Source of the DNA: Silene latifolia
Lineage: Eukaryota; Streptophyta; Magnoliopsida; Caryophyllales; Caryophyllaceae
Assembly: GCF_048544455.1 (NCBI RefSeq)
Contig: NC_133532.1
Coordinates: 87,003,156 to 87,067,155, forward strand
Direction of reading: 5' to 3'
Length of the DNA: 64,000 nucleotides
Part shown: positions 10,641 through 23,379 of the stretch, one piece after another
How the letters are laid out: the number at the start of each line of letters is the position of its first letter
How positions within the stretch are numbered: the first letter of the stretch is position 1
Notes under the pieces: generated by a model
The model's input: only the letters and a program-made list of their open reading frames with translations
Databases searched by the model: none
Told to the model about the DNA's origin: nothing
Position numbers and translations under genes: made by a program

Positions 10641-13583
10641 TGTAACACCCCGTAAATTTGAAGACCTTTATTATATTTTAAAAGTAATATTTTAAGCTAT
10701 TTTAATTTAATATTAATTTATTTGAAATAAAATTTATTTGATAAAATATAATCTTATTTTATTTTGAAGAAATGTAATTATTTTTGATAGTTTAGAAATG
10801 TTAAAAAGTGATTTAAACTATATTTAAACCTTTTCCTTTGATAAAATAGATTTCGGATAAAAGTCGTAAAATTGGGATTTTCCCATTTCTTACGGTCGTT
10901 GGGTAAACTAGTTTAGATATTGGGCTTATGAGTACTTAATCTTTTAGTAAAATCGTGTTTAAGAACTTTAATTTTCTCGGAAATCCCGTTCGACGAATAT
11001 TTCTAATTTCCGTCGAAACGAACCAAAACGTAAACAATTGAAACTCACCCAAACACCCTACCCCAAACCATGCACCCTCCATCCTCCATGGGTTTCCTCT
11101 TCATCTTTCATTTCCTCAATTCTCATTCTATCACTTCCTTCTTCCAAACACCAAATTCATCTCAAAAATCCTCCTTACAATCCCTAAATCCACCATAACT
11201 TTTTCATTTCTCCACCAAATCGCATAAAAATTATATATTCGGAATCCTCTCTTCAATCCTCATCTACTAGTAAGCTTTATTTTCATTTCCCCCAATTTTT
11301 GTTTAAGGCTCATCTTTTAGGGTTTTCGAATTTAAGCTTAATAATTGTGTTTTTGTTGTTCTTATAGGTGAAGAATATGAAGATGAGTTAGGAGACTCAT
11401 ATATTGTAGAAGATGATGCATAATTTTGGGTTTTAGAAGCTTTCTCAAGTTATTACTTGTCTCTTTGCTAGCTTAAGGTAACTATTCCGAGTTACTCGAC
11501 GAATTAATGTCACATTAGTAGTTGTATTTGTTGTTTGTTGTTGTTTGTTGTTGTTGTTGTTGTTGTTGTTTGTTGTTGTTTGAGACGATCTTGTTGATAA
11601 ATGAATGAATGGAGTAAGATGAGTATGCTTATGTTTAATTTATGTTACCCATTTGTATATTAATGTTTGGAACAAATTTGGATGAGGAATTATGTGTTGT
11701 GACAAGTCCGCGTGTTGGCTGGAACGCGTCAGTACCTGACAGAGACAGTTTCCAATGTTTCCAAAAATATGACAGATTGAACGGCATCGAAAAATTAGGT
11801 GGTTTAGCCACTTGAATCACTCAATTCGGAGCCCGTATGAGTAAATGGCGTCGTTTTATCGATTAAAATTTATAGAAAAGTTTACCCTTGTGTGAGACGG
11901 TTATTTATGCTATTTTATTATGCGAGAATTTTGTGGAATTAGTTATTTTGTAAGTTGGAATATTTTCTTTATGTTGATAGTGTTCACATGATAGAAATTG
12001 GAAATAGCATGAGAATGATATTGTGATGAATTTTGTGATTTGGGCCAAAGTAGGCCAAGACTATGAGCTGGGCCAGATTAACCGAACGAGTTTGGTCAAA
12101 CTAGGTTTAAACCGGTCAGCTTCGATTTGACCGATGACCCGTCGCGGGACTCGGGTCGAGGGTTTGTCTTTGAGGTGAGATTGGTTGTTATTGGATGTTT
12201 TATGTTATGCCTTGATGTTAGTAATTATCATTTCACATGTTGGTTGTTGGATGCTTTGGATGCCTTATGCTTGAGTCTTGTTGCCTCTCTGCCATTTTAG
12301 CTTGTTCTCATGGATTATGGTAATCGTTGGTTAGTGAATTTGGATTATTATTGATATTGGAGATATTGTTGGATTGTCAGCTGAATATGCTCTTGCGTAG
12401 TCTTTCATATGCTAGGGTGTGTATGATCATTTGTGTGTGTGCAAGTTTGGACTCTTTGCCCCTCTTATGGTTAATTGGGTGTCCTACTTGTCTTGTGTGG
12501 TGTGGGCTAAAGTATTCAAGCTGGGACTAGGTCCTAGGTGAGTATTTCGGCCTTCGTCATAGATAGGCCCTTATAGTCTTTGACGAGTGTATGTTCACAG
12601 CTTAATAGCCTTTGGGTCTTAGCTTGGTGGGCTTATATCCATGTTAGGGCATGACCTCCTGATGTACTCTTAGAAGTATGTGGTCAGCTTAAGTACTAGC
12701 CAATCCTTTAGTGGAGTCCTTAGGGGTACTCATGTGTGTGATCATGGGTCTTGGATGCGGTATTTTCCGCATGTCGCTAGGTCTGCGCAGGTTTAGGACT
12801 AGGGTGTTTACCTTACCTCGTGGTATAGACTCGAGTTACAGAGTGACTATTGACTGTACTAGGAACTTATGCCTGTCTCTAGATATATTGTCCTTTCTTG
12901 TTGATGATTCTATGAATCATAGAAGGTGAGATGCAAGCCGGCTATGGTTGATAGAGTTTGGATTCCTGGATGTTATGTGATTCACATGATAGTGTAGTAT
13001 GAGTCGGTCTAGTATTCATATGCTAGGACTATGTGTTGTTATATTGTTGTTCACATGATGAGTACGATTGTCTAGCATCTATTTGCTAAGGCTATGTCTT
13101 ATTCATATTCATATTCTTATGTTTACATGTTATATTAATTATGACATTTCGTGGCTGGGAGAACTCAGAGTTACTCCCCACTGACTGTGGCTTTCGTATT
13201 TGTATAAAATGCGATTGACAGGTAGGTGATGCATATATGGGGTACATAGACGAGCTAGCGAGCAAAGTAACCTTGGGACCTAGATTGGCTTTATTTTATT
13301 GTGACCCTTAAACACTTTTTATGTTATATACTTTTCAGGGACATATGTCTCCCTTTATCATATTTGGGTTGTATAACTTTGTTTCGCGACTTTAGCGATG
13401 TTTTATTATGAGATTTATTTTAGACCTTGCATGTTTGACACCTTCCCATTTGGATACTTTTATAACAGGTTCAGGTTTTAAAAATTACAGGTTTTTACCC
13501 AAATGAACCTATTACAAACATATCCATGCAGTTTTATTCTAGAATTACGTGTTTATTTTTCCGCAATGAATGAGGGTGAAACA
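10641..13583 (+). repeat. 5' LTR of Tekay-type element
   Basis: 2943 bp. A TTG-rich microsatellite lies near 11525-11580. A possible TATA (TATAAAAT, 13203-13210) is about 370 bp before the LTR end. It differs from the 3' LTR by scattered substitutions and a longer TTG tract, so it is older than copia 1. A 61-codon minus ORF at 11635-11820 recurs in the other LTR but looks like chance. No gene. Confidence 0.9.
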
Positions 13584-13585
13584 GT

Positions 13586-13597
13586 TGGTATCAGAGC
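13586..13597 (+). promoter_or_regulatory. Primer binding site (initiator tRNA-Met), Tekay-type element
   Basis: TGGTATCAGAGC, two bases inside the LTR edge; the canonical complement of plant initiator tRNA-Met. Confidence 0.9.
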
Positions 13598-14780
13598 ATA
13601 TTTGCTCCCGACGCACGTTTGTGCACCCCAATATAAATAACTTGACCTTAAAATAATAAACTTGAGAGATGGGTAGGATGGGTAGACTTAGGACCTTATG
13701 TTGTAGTCTGAAGTGTGCTTGCTCTTTGTTAGGTTCTAACGTGTTTGTTGATTGTCACTTAATAATTGTTGTGCCCTTCGATCAATGACCGTGAGCTTAC
13801 CTACATGAAGATCAAGATTTGGTGCCTATTACTGAGGACTGAAGATGTGTTTACCTTTGAAGAATGCTTCTACTTCCTCGAAGATGTTTCTCATTCTTTG
13901 TGTACCTTGCCTTATTCTTTATATCTTGGTGCTTATTCTTCTTCTAAACTCTCTTTTCTCTTTCCTTGAAAGTTACTCTTGTACCCTCCTAACTTGTCCT
14001 TTGTTCCTTACTTATCCTTCCTTAACGCCTTTTGATAGTACTCTTTCTCTTGAGGAATGTTGACCTTGGTTGGAAAATTCGACTTTTGAGGAGATTGTTT
14101 GTGTCTGACCCTTAAACCTGGTTTTGAGAGGATTTGATGTTGGAAAGACTTAGGTAGTGTGATGAGACATACTTAGTGATTCTTATACCTAGTTCCTTGA
14201 TAAAGGGAGTGTGGTTGTTTAGTGGAGTTATTTGTGTTAACGAGTGTGAGTTGCTCTTGTTGCTAAGGTTATGGAACTTGGCTTTGTTGTTTATGTTTGG
14301 GATTAGAAAGGCTTGGGAAGTGTAGTGAGACGTGTCTTGGGATGCCAGTGCTTAGAACTTGACTTAAAATGGATGAAATTGAATGGTGGATTTGAGGATG
14401 TAGAATTGACTAAGTAAGTCGAGTTTTTGATTGGCTTCCATGATCACTTTGGATACGAGTATAGCTTTGTTGGAGTGCTGACCATGATGTTGTGGGAGTT
14501 GTTTGTGGATGTTTGAGGGTTTGGAGTGATGAGATCACACTTATAGTGGAGTACCTTGTTTCACGGAATTGCTTAGGATGAAGTAACATGAGTGTTTTGA
14601 GGAAATCCTTGGAAGTGTTGTGGTTATAAATTTTAATGTTAGGAAGTTTTTGGAACCGTTTAGGATGATGTTGTTGTTTGAGGTTTCAGTACCTGGCGTT
14701 TCTTTGTTGTCTAATTCCTTTCTTCTTTGACCATAAGGGTTACCATTCATACCTCTCTTTCTCGCTTCATCATGCTCCGC
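13598..14780 (+). other. Non-coding leader of Tekay-type element, gag missing
   Basis: No gag, zinc knuckle or protease motif is found in any frame. The stretch near 14100-14210 resembles 14290-14355 (GGAAAGACTTAGGTAGTGTG against GAAAGGCTTGGGAAGTGTAG), a diverged internal repeat. The deletion that removed gag to RT probably ends near 14790, where RT/RNase H sequence starts. Confidence 0.6.
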
Positions 14781-15647
14781 CTTTAAGTTTGAAACTCATA
14801 ACCTATGAAACTCTATCTTTGACATCCTTGTTGACCTTACCTGAGGATGGTGTGGACTACGATGTTTATTGTGATGCTTCAAAGCATGGTTTAGGTTGTG
14901 TCTTGATGCAAAATCGAAGGGTTATTGCTTATGCTTCTCGACAACTGAGGGTTCACGAGGTGAACTATCCGACTCATGATCTTGAATTAGCCGACGTTGT
15001 ACATGCCTTGAAGACATGGAGGCATTACCTTATTGGAGTTCATTGCCGCATTTATACCGATCATAAGAGTTTGAGGTGTATCTTTACCCAGAAAGAATTG
15101 AATATGAGGCAAAGAAGATGGCTAGAGTTGGTGAATGATTATGATGCCGAGTTGATTTATCATGAAGGGAAAGCAAATGTGGTGGCCGATGCTTTGAATA
15201 GGAAGACTAGTCACTCTTTGAGCACTATCCGTGTGTTACCTGATGAACTTACCACGGAATTTCAAAAGCTAGGGATAAGCCTTGTTGGGAAGGGCTTTGA
15301 CTATCTTAGTGCCTTGAGTGCAGAACCCGATTTTTACCGTGAGATCCGTACTTGCCTACCTGAGGATGCTACTTTCAAGTCCATTCAAGCAAAAATCCAA
15401 CTTGGGCAAGCTAAGGATTGTGTGGTGGATAGTGATGGATACCTTCGTTACCAAGGTAGGATGTATGTTCCGAGAGTAGCCGAGTTGAGGAAGAAGATCC
15501 TTGATGAAGCTCACCTTTCTCCTTACTCTATTCATCCTGGTGGTGACAAGATGTATAAAGACTTGAGATTACAGTTTTTGGTGGCCTAGGATGAAGATTG
15601 ATGTCCTAGAGTATGTTAGCAAGTGTCTTACCCGTCGAAAGTGAAGA
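14781..15647 (+). pseudogene. Tekay-type RNase H and integrase zinc region
   Basis: Recognisable sequence starts with [14 protein letters not shown], the RT-RNase H connection of gypsy elements. The RNase H domain follows: [50 protein letters not shown] and [10 protein letters not shown], with the catalytic Asp and Glu residues in place. The integrase zinc domain begins [19 protein letters not shown], but the frame stops at 15589. In the next frame [18 protein letters not shown] continues, with the second zinc Cys apparently lost and further shifts up to 15648. The frame is otherwise well kept, so the integrase was lost after the internal deletion or along with it. Confidence 0.85.
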
Positions 15648-16757
15648 TTGAGCATCGAAACCTGGGGTTTGCTACAACCTTTGGATGTTCCCCTTTGGAA
15701 ATGGGAGTCCATCTCCATGGACTTTGTGATGGCTTTACCTAAGACTGCTAGCGGAAAAGATGCGGTTTGGGTGGTTGTAGATCGATTGACCAAATGTGCT
15801 AGGTTTATACCTATCAAGGAGACATGGAAATTAGATGTCCTAGCTGGTGCCTACGTGAAAGAGATAGTACGCTACCATGGAGTGCCTAAGGATATAGTTT
15901 CAGATCGTGACCTTAGATTCTGTTCCCGTTTCTGGACTGCTTTGCAAGAAGCCATGGGTAGTAAGCTACTGATGAGTACCGCTTTTCATGCCGCTACATA
16001 TGGGCAGACCGAGAGGACTATCCAGACTTTAGAGGACCTCCTCCGTGCTTGTGCTTTAGACTTCCACACTTCTTGGGAGAAATTTTTACCTCTTGTCGAA
16101 TTCTCCTACAACAATAGCTATCATTCCTCTATCAAAATGTCACCTTATGAGGCTTTGTACGGTAGGAAGTGTCGTAGTCCTGTTTGTTGGGATCAAGTCC
16201 AAGATGCTCATGTGTTGGGACCCGATTTGGTGACTGAGACCATCAATCAGGTTCAGATCATTCGAGAGCGTATGAAAACCGCTCAAGACCGACAGAAATC
16301 TTATGCTGATGTCCGTCGTCGACCACTTACCTTTGAGGTTGATGATCGAGTGTTCCTTAAGGTATCACCTATGAAAGGGGTGAAACGGTTTGGTGTGAAA
16401 GGAAAGCTGAGTCCCAAATACATTGGACCTTTCCGTGTGCTTGAGAAGATTGGTCCCGTTGCTTACCGTTTGGAGTTGCCCCCGAATTTGAGCAAGGTTC
16501 ATAATGTCTTCCATGTATCTCAGTTGAGGAAGTACATTAGTGATCCGAGCCATGTTATTCAAGAAGAAATCCCAGATTTGGAACCTAGCTTGACTTTGGA
16601 AGAAAGGCCAATCCGAATCCTCGAAAGAGCAAACAAACAACTTAGAAACAAAGTTGTGCCCCTAGTTCGTATCCTTTGGCGTTGTGGAAATGTCGAAGAA
16701 GAAACTTGGGAGCCTGAACCTTCTATGTTAGCTAAATATCCCGAACCCTTCTCGTGA
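15648..16757 (+). pseudogene. Tekay-type integrase core with chromodomain-like tail
   Basis: The open frame holds the integrase catalytic core: the first Asp in SMDFVMALP, the second in VSDRDLRF, the Glu in YGQTERTIQTLEDLLRAC. The canonical form has D before GQ and P after RD, so small changes are present. The GPY/F module (KYIGPFRVLEKIGPVAYRLE) and KVHNVFHVSQLRKY follow. The last 50 residues (RPIRILERANKQLRN... ILWRCGNVEEETWEPE) fit the chromodomain-like end of Tekay chromoviruses, thought to steer insertion to heterochromatin. The N-terminal zinc part is in other frames upstream, so a full integrase is not encoded. Confidence 0.88.
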
Positions 16758-17235
16758 GATACTTTCCGTTACTTTATCTAATCCTTGTGAGTTTTAGCTA
16801 TCCTTTCGAGTGTTCCTCTCCTTCCCTGGAATATTCTCCGCGTTAGTAGTCCTTGCTTAGTTGTTTAAAAGTCGTAGTTAGAGTTTGGTCATAGCTAGTG
16901 GAGCTATTATCCTTATTATAGAGTTTCGAACTAAAGATTTTTGAGAATGCTCTAATGTTTTCCACTGGTTTTAACGTCAATGAGTGGTAAAGCTCGTTGT
17001 TGGAGACGTCCGATAATTGGTTTTCTCATTTGTTGGTGTAAAAATATATATATTTTTATGTCTTTGATTTGGAATGTTGATGTCCTTGAACGGCCGACGA
17101 GGATATTCCGTTCCATTGAAAAGACACTTATATTTCATACGTTCACATTTTGAAGATTTTGTTTACTTGATTTTAAAGAGATAGACCTACATATATACAA
17201 TGTTCCTTCTTCTAAGTTTCGGGGACGAAACTTCT
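16758..17235 (+). other. 3' untranslated region of Tekay-type element
   Basis: No ORF or motif. It leads into the polypurine tract. Confidence 0.6.
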
Positions 17236-17251
17236 TAAAAGGAGGGATGAT
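17236..17251 (+). promoter_or_regulatory. Polypurine tract of Tekay-type element
   Basis: The purine run AAAAGGAGGGATGA lies directly before the 3' LTR. Confidence 0.8.
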
Positions 17252-20184
17252 TGTAACACCCCGTAAATTTGAAGACCTTTATTATATTTTAAAAGTAATA
17301 TTTTAAGCTATTTTAATTTAATATTAATTTATTTGAAATAAAATTTATTTGATAAAATATAATCTTATTTTATTTTGAAGAAATGTAATTATTTTTGATA
17401 GTTTAGAAATGTTTAAAAGTGATTTAAACTATATTTAAACCTTTTCCTTTGATAAAATAGATTTCGGATAAAAGTCGTAAAATTGGGATTTTCCCATTTC
17501 TTACGGTCGTTGGGTAAACGAGTTTGGATATTGGGCTTATGAGTACTTAATCTTTTAGTAAAATCGTGTTTAAGAACTTTAATTTTCTCGGAAATCGCGT
17601 TCGACGAATATTTCTAATTTAAACGAAACGAACCAAAACGTAAACAATTGAAACTCACCCAAACACCCTACCCCAAACCATGCACCCTCCATCCTTCATG
17701 GGTCTCCTCTTCATCTTTCATTTCCTCAATTCTCATTCTATCACTTCCTTCTTCCAAACACCAAATTCATCTCAAAAATCCTCCTTACAATCCCTAAATC
17801 CACCATAACTTTTTCATTTCTCCACCAAATCGCATAAAAATTATATATTCGGAATCCTCTCTTCAATCCCCATCTACTAGTAAGCTTTATTTTCATTTCC
17901 CCCAATTTTTGTTTAAGGCTCATCTTTTAGGGTTTTCGAATTTAAGCTTAATAATTGTGTTTTTGTTGTTCTTATAGGTGAAGAATATGAAGATGAGTTA
18001 GGAAACTCATATATTGTAGAAGATGATGCATAATTTTGGGTTTTAGAAGCTTTCTCAAGTTATTACTTGTCTCTTTGCTAGCTTAAGGTAACTATTCCGA
18101 GTTACTCGACGAATTAATGTCACATTAGTAGTTGTATTTGTTGTTTGTTGTTGTTTGTTGTTGTTGTTGTTTGTTGTTGTTTGAGACGATCTTGTTGATA
18201 AATGAATGAATGGAGTAAGATGAGTATGCTTATGTTTAATTTATGTTACCCATTTGTATATTAATGTTTGGAACAAATTTGGATGAGGAATTATGTGTTG
18301 TGACAAGTCCGCGTGTTGGCTGGAACGCGTCAGTACCGGACCAAGATGGTTTCCAATGTTTCCAAAAATATGACATATTGAACGGCATCGAAAAATTAGG
18401 TGGTTTAGCCACTTGAATCACTCAATTCGGAGCCCGTATGAGTAAATGGCGTCGTTTTATCGATTAAAATTTATAGAAAAGTTTACCCTTGTGTGAGACG
18501 GTTATTTACGCTATTTTATTATGCGAGAATTTTGTGGAATTAGTTATTTTTTAAGTTGGAATGTTTCTTTATGTTGATAGTGTTCACATGATAGAAATTG
18601 GAAATAGCATGAGAATGATATTGTGATGAATTTTGTGATTTGGGCCAAAGTAGGCCAAGACTCTGAGCTGGGCCAGATTGACCGAACGAGTTTGGTCAAA
18701 CTAGGTTTAAACCGGTCAGCCTCGATTTGACCGATGACCCGTCGCGGGATTCGGGTCGAGGGTTTGTCTTTGAGGTGAGATTGGTTGTTATTGGATGTTT
18801 TATGTTATGCCTTGATGTTTGTAATTATCATTTCATATGTTGGTTGTTGGATGCTTTGGATGCCTTATGCTTGAGTCTTGTTGCCTCTCTGCCATTTTAG
18901 CTTGTTCTCATGGATTATGGTACTGTTGGTTAGCTGGAATTTGGATTATTATTGATATTGGAGATATTGTTGGGTTGTCAGCTGAATATGTTCTTGCGTA
19001 GTCTTTCATATGCTAGGGTGTGTATGATCATTTGTGTGTGTGCAAGTTTGGACTCTTTGCCCCTCTTATGGTTAATTGGGTGTTCTACTTGTCTTGTGTG
19101 GTATGGGCTAAAGTATTCAAGCTGGGACTAAGTCCTAGGTGAGTATTTCGGCCTTCGTCATAGATAGGCCCTTATAGTCTTTGACGAGTGTATGTTCACA
19201 GCTTAATAGCCTTTGTGTCTTAGCTTGGTGGGCTTATATCCAAGTTAAGGCATGACTTCCTGACGTACTCTTAGAAGTATGTCGTCAGCTTAAGTACTAG
19301 CCAATCCTTTGGTGGACTCCTAAGGGGTACTCATGTGTGTGATCATGGGTCTTGGATGCGGTATTTTCCGCATGTCGCTAGGTCTGCGCATGTTTAGGAC
19401 TAGGGTGTTTACCTTACCTCGTGGTATAGACTAGAGTTACAGAGTGACTATTGACTGTACTAGGAACTTATGCCTGTCTCTAGATATATTGTCCTTTCTT
19501 GTTGATGATTCTATGAATCATAGAAGGTGAGATGCAAGCCGGCTATGGTTGATAGAGTTTGGATTCCTGGATGTTATGTGATTCACATGATAGTGTAGTA
19601 TGAGTCGGTCTAGTATTCATATGCTAGGACTATGTGTTGTTATATTGTTGTTCACATGATGAGTACGATTGTCTAGAATCTATATGCTAAGGCTATGTGT
19701 TATTCATATTCATATTCTTATGTTTACATGTTATATTAATTATGACATTTCGTGGCTGGGAGAACTCGGAGTTACTCCCCACTGACTGTGGCTTCCGTAT
19801 TTGTATAAAATGCGATTGACAGGTAGGTGATGCATATATGGGGTACATAGACGAGCTAGCGAGCAAAGTAACCTTGGGACCTAGATTGGCTTTATTTTAT
19901 TGTGACCCTTAAACACTTTTTATGTTATATACTTTTCAGGGACATATGTCTCCCTTTATCATATTTGGGTTGTATAACTTTGTTTCGCGACTTTAGCGAT
20001 GTTTTATTATGAGATTTATTTTAGACCTTGCATGTTTGACACCTTCCCATTTGGATACTTTTATAACAGGTTCAGGTTTTAAAAATTACAGGTTTTTACC
20101 CAAATGAACCTATTACAAACATATCCATGCAGTTTTATTCTAGAATTACGTGTTTATTTTTCCGCAATGAATGAGGGTGTCACA
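17252..20184 (+). repeat. 3' LTR of Tekay-type element
   Basis: 2933 bp, ending GTGTCACA before the AGTGA duplication. The TATA-like box is at 19804-19811. Differences from the 5' copy include AAACGAGTTTGG for AAACTAGTTTAG and a shorter TTG run near 18130-18180. No gene. Confidence 0.9.
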
Positions 20185-20189
20185 AGTGA

Positions 20190-20459
20190 TAAGGGTTAAA
20201 TCTTGGGTGCAATCAAGAGGAGAATCTCTACTTTGGGATTTTTGGAGGATCATCCAATATATATTAAGTTCAAGAACAAATAAGGAAGGTGACCTTATTT
20301 GTGCCCAATATTTCGAACCTATATATAATGTAAGGGATATTGTTTTTCCTCATAAATCTCTTATTTTGTTATGCATGCACTAGATCTAAAGAACAAATAA
20401 TTAAGAAGTTAATTAGTTCACTATTAGAGGAGTCTAATAATAGGTATATGAACCTAACA
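20190..20459 (+). repeat. 5' LTR of copia 2, last part
   Basis: Matches 27606-27875 of the 3' LTR nearly base for base and ends CCTAACA before the primer site. Confidence 0.88.
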
Positions 20460-20461
20460 AG

Positions 20462-20473
20462 TGGTATCAGAGC
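20462..20473 (+). promoter_or_regulatory. Primer binding site (initiator tRNA-Met), copia 2
   Basis: TGGTATCAGAGC, two bases after the LTR edge. Confidence 0.9.
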
Positions 20474-22722
20474 ATAGGATGTTGCATGCATAATCGGTTA
20501 TTGTTTTTCCGAGTTAAAATGATAACATATAAAACTAAAAATTCGTGATCTATAAGAGTAGGTCACGAAATAATTATGCATGTTATATACTCTGGTCCTA
20601 AAATGTTTTTAGGTCATTTTTATGATTTATGGAAATTTATTGCTCATTTTAATGATTTTTAGTGATTTTATTACATTTTTATGAGTAAAATGAAATTTTA
20701 TTCACTAAAATAAGTTAACCTTCACTAATGGCTGTGGTATTTTAGTATGACCTCACATAAATATTTTATGTATTGCATGTAAAATATCATATTAATGTGA
20801 TTAATATTTAATGATTTATAAATTTTAAGTGTAAAAATGGCATAAATGGAGGTTAAAATGACTAAAATTGGTTAAACTTACTCTCTGACCTTGAAACTTT
20901 TATATGACCTCACATGCATATTTTACAAGTAGTGTGTAAAATCTAGTATTAATTGAATTAATATTGCATGATTTATGATTTTTATTAGATAAAAATGGAT
21001 TAAAAGAGGTAAAATGGTTAAAAATAGTTAAATTTTGAATTAGGCTATAAGATTTTAATATGTTGTCACATGCTTTATTTAAAGAGTATATGTAAATTGT
21101 GAGATGAAATGATCTCATTTAGCATGATTTATGAATTTTTTGAGTAAAAATGGCATAAATAGTGACTATTTTAGCATAAATAGCTAAAACGAATTGCATG
21201 GCATGAGAAAAATATTTTTGGTTGCATAAATATCCCACTAATCAGATATAAGGTTGTAAAATTGATTGGATCAATTTTTGGATACTTTAGATTTGTTATG
21301 AGATAAAACCGATAAAATGCAACTATATTTTCTCAAAATTAATTCGAAAATTTTAACCATGTTCTTTGACATTATGAATGTCATGCATATATTCCATAAT
21401 GTTCAAAAATTTAAAATTCAAATTTTGAAATTATTGTAATTTAATTTGGATTTATTTCATAAATATTATGATTTTAAGGTCAAAAAAAATGAGCATAAAA
21501 ATTAAATCAAGTTGACTTATTGTCAAAAATTGAGTGATGATTAATTTTTGAGTCCTAAAAGTGTTAGGATAATTAACTTGAGCTTAGATGTGGTTTAAGT
21601 GTTAATTTGTGATTTTAAAAGGTTACGATCACGCATTTCCATAAAACCGGGTTATATATACGATATAAGTTAAATTGGGCGATTTGGCACATAATTTGGC
21701 ATGATAGATACATATTATAATGCTGCATATTTCAATTGTTAAATGTCTTTTATTTATATAATTTTGAATTATGTAATTTTATCTTAGTATGGCCTTAGTT
21801 TTAATCAATATTACCCGTAATGAAAGGGAATATTGATTCGGTTGTAATTTAATGTGATCTCGTATCACTTTTATTTTTACTAGTTTTTCCATTTTACAAA
21901 TGTATAATAGGAATAGCTTTGTATTTTTATTATTATTTGTAATTATAGAGTATCTTCAAAGACGGTGCCATTCGGAAATGTGATCCGACGAAGACGGTGT
22001 TCTTGGGAAGCGTGCCATTTGAAGATTCAAGGGACCAAAGGAGTTGGTTTCCGAATATGTAATAGATTATTTGATTTTCTATTTTAGGAAGGCCATACTA
22101 GAAATTTTATTATTGCCTTGCATTTCTTTTAATATGTTACATGCATTGCCAAATCGCCATAACAACACATGCATATCATATCGAGTCATCGACCGTGTCA
22201 ATTACAATTATCGTAGTTCACTGTTTTATTTCACTTAAAACGTGATAGATAATAAATTGACAAGACCTCTCACATATAATAATTGAGAATTAGCCTTACC
22301 AAACAGTAGAAACCATGAATCCCAATTTCATAAGGAAGTAGATTCGGCTCACCGGGGTACTAAACTTGTTACGTTGGGTAAATGGGTAATAAAATGTTAT
22401 TACATCGAAATTTGGATTGAGCTCAACGGAAGTATTCGTGACCGTAGTCGCATGTGTTCCGGGCTAAAGATGAAAATTAGAGTAATTTTTATCGACCGAG
22501 AGTTCTGGAAGTAGAATCGATAAAGAGGTTAATCCACCGAGTTATATTAATAAGGGATGACTCGACTCACCGTACCCGTATTAATATGAATTTGGATCTC
22601 GGAATCATTTATGATAGTTGGGTAGAGGTCACTATATAAATGCAATACTTGTTTAAAAGTATTATTAAAACGATAGATGTTAATTATTCCTTCATTTCCG
22701 TTTTTGTAGCTAATTATACGCA
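20474..22722 (+). other. Long non-coding leader of copia 2
   Basis: About 2.25 kb separates the primer site from the gag ATG, with no coding motif in any frame. It is AT-rich and aligns over most of its length with the leader of copia 3 (61345-63417). The shared blocks include a stretch near 21960-22050 (GACGGTGCCATTCGG, AAGGGACCAAAGGAGTTGG) and diverged tandem units at 20711-21175. It may act in packaging or translation; this is inference. Confidence 0.7.
20711..21175 (+). repeat. Three diverged tandem units of about 155 bp in copia 2 leader
   Basis: Units start near 20711, 20871 and 21027. Each has GTTAAA, a TATGACCTCACATG-like block, GTGTAAAAT, GCATGATTTATGA and a closing AAAAATGGCATAAAT-like block. 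Copia 3 has two such units at 61569-61880. Confidence 0.65.
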
Positions 22723-23260
22723 ATGAATTCATCTAATACTCCTACACCAATCACCATTGATTCATGGCTCCAAACATTCGATGAAAAATGCTCTGAGTAT
22801 GACAATGATATGATTAGAGAATTATGCGATGGCATTGGTCAGGATGGAAATTTTTGCTTCTTTACCACCTCCACACCACCCACTCCAATATTAATGCCTA
22901 CCACTTTGGTAAGAAAATCTAACTAAACCCAAGGCATCCTTGTTTGAAGAAACGAGGAGAAATATTAAATTCAGTGGGAGTTCTAGCAAGAGTGTCCTTA
23001 CAAATGATAGGAATATTGGTATTATTAAAGGGAAGGCAAAGATGGGTGAGAAACCCAAGCCTGATAATAAATTGGAAATGGATAGTGGGACTACCAAAAC
23101 CAAGACCAAGAAGGGTGCCCAATCATATGAGGAATGTCATTATTGCAATGTCATGGGCCATTGGAAGCGAAATTGCCCCAAGTATTTGGGAGATATCAAA
23201 GTTGGACTTATTACTCCAAGTGGGACTTGGAAATGTGGAAAAGCGAAACAAGAGTGATAT
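22723..23260 (+). pseudogene. copia 2 gag remnant
   Basis: The ATG at 22723 starts MNSSNTPTPITIDSWLQTFD, closely matched by the gag start of copia 3. The frame ends at 22926 and most of the capsid region is deleted. From about 22940 the nucleocapsid part remains, with a Lys-rich stretch and the CCHC knuckle CHYCNVMGHWKRNC near 23138-23180, the form common in plant copia gags. At least one frameshift and a large deletion separate the two pieces. Confidence 0.75.
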
Positions 23261-23379
23261 GAATCTCCGACAAGGAAATGGAGCTAGGGTAGCCGCCACT
23301 TCAAGAAGGACTTATGTACTTGTTTTTGCTAATAGCTTTGAGTTATAATCTACATAATTGTTATTATGTACCCACTTTG

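Larger units (their letters stand above)
10641..20184 (+). mobile_element. Tekay/Del-type chromovirus, internally deleted
   Basis: A 9544-bp element with LTRs of 2943 and 2933 bp that begin TGTAACACC and end ACA, flanked by AGTGA on both sides (10636-10640, 20185-20189). The empty site is seen at 27598-27610. The internal region is only 3.7 kb and holds RNase H, integrase and a chromodomain-like tail. Gag, protease and nearly all RT are absent, so it cannot be autonomous. Long LTRs, tRNA-Met primer site and the C-terminal chromodomain-like tail fit the Tekay lineage. Confidence 0.9.

Noticed and set aside
11635-18421. A 61-codon minus-strand ORF present twice (11635-11820 and 18236-18421)
   Set aside because: It is the same piece of the two Tekay-type LTRs; repetition is explained by the LTR pair and there is no protein-like pattern.
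20171-20383. A 70-codon ORF repeated at 27602-27799
   Set aside because: Both are the same part of the two copia 2 LTRs and cross an insertion joint in the first copy.
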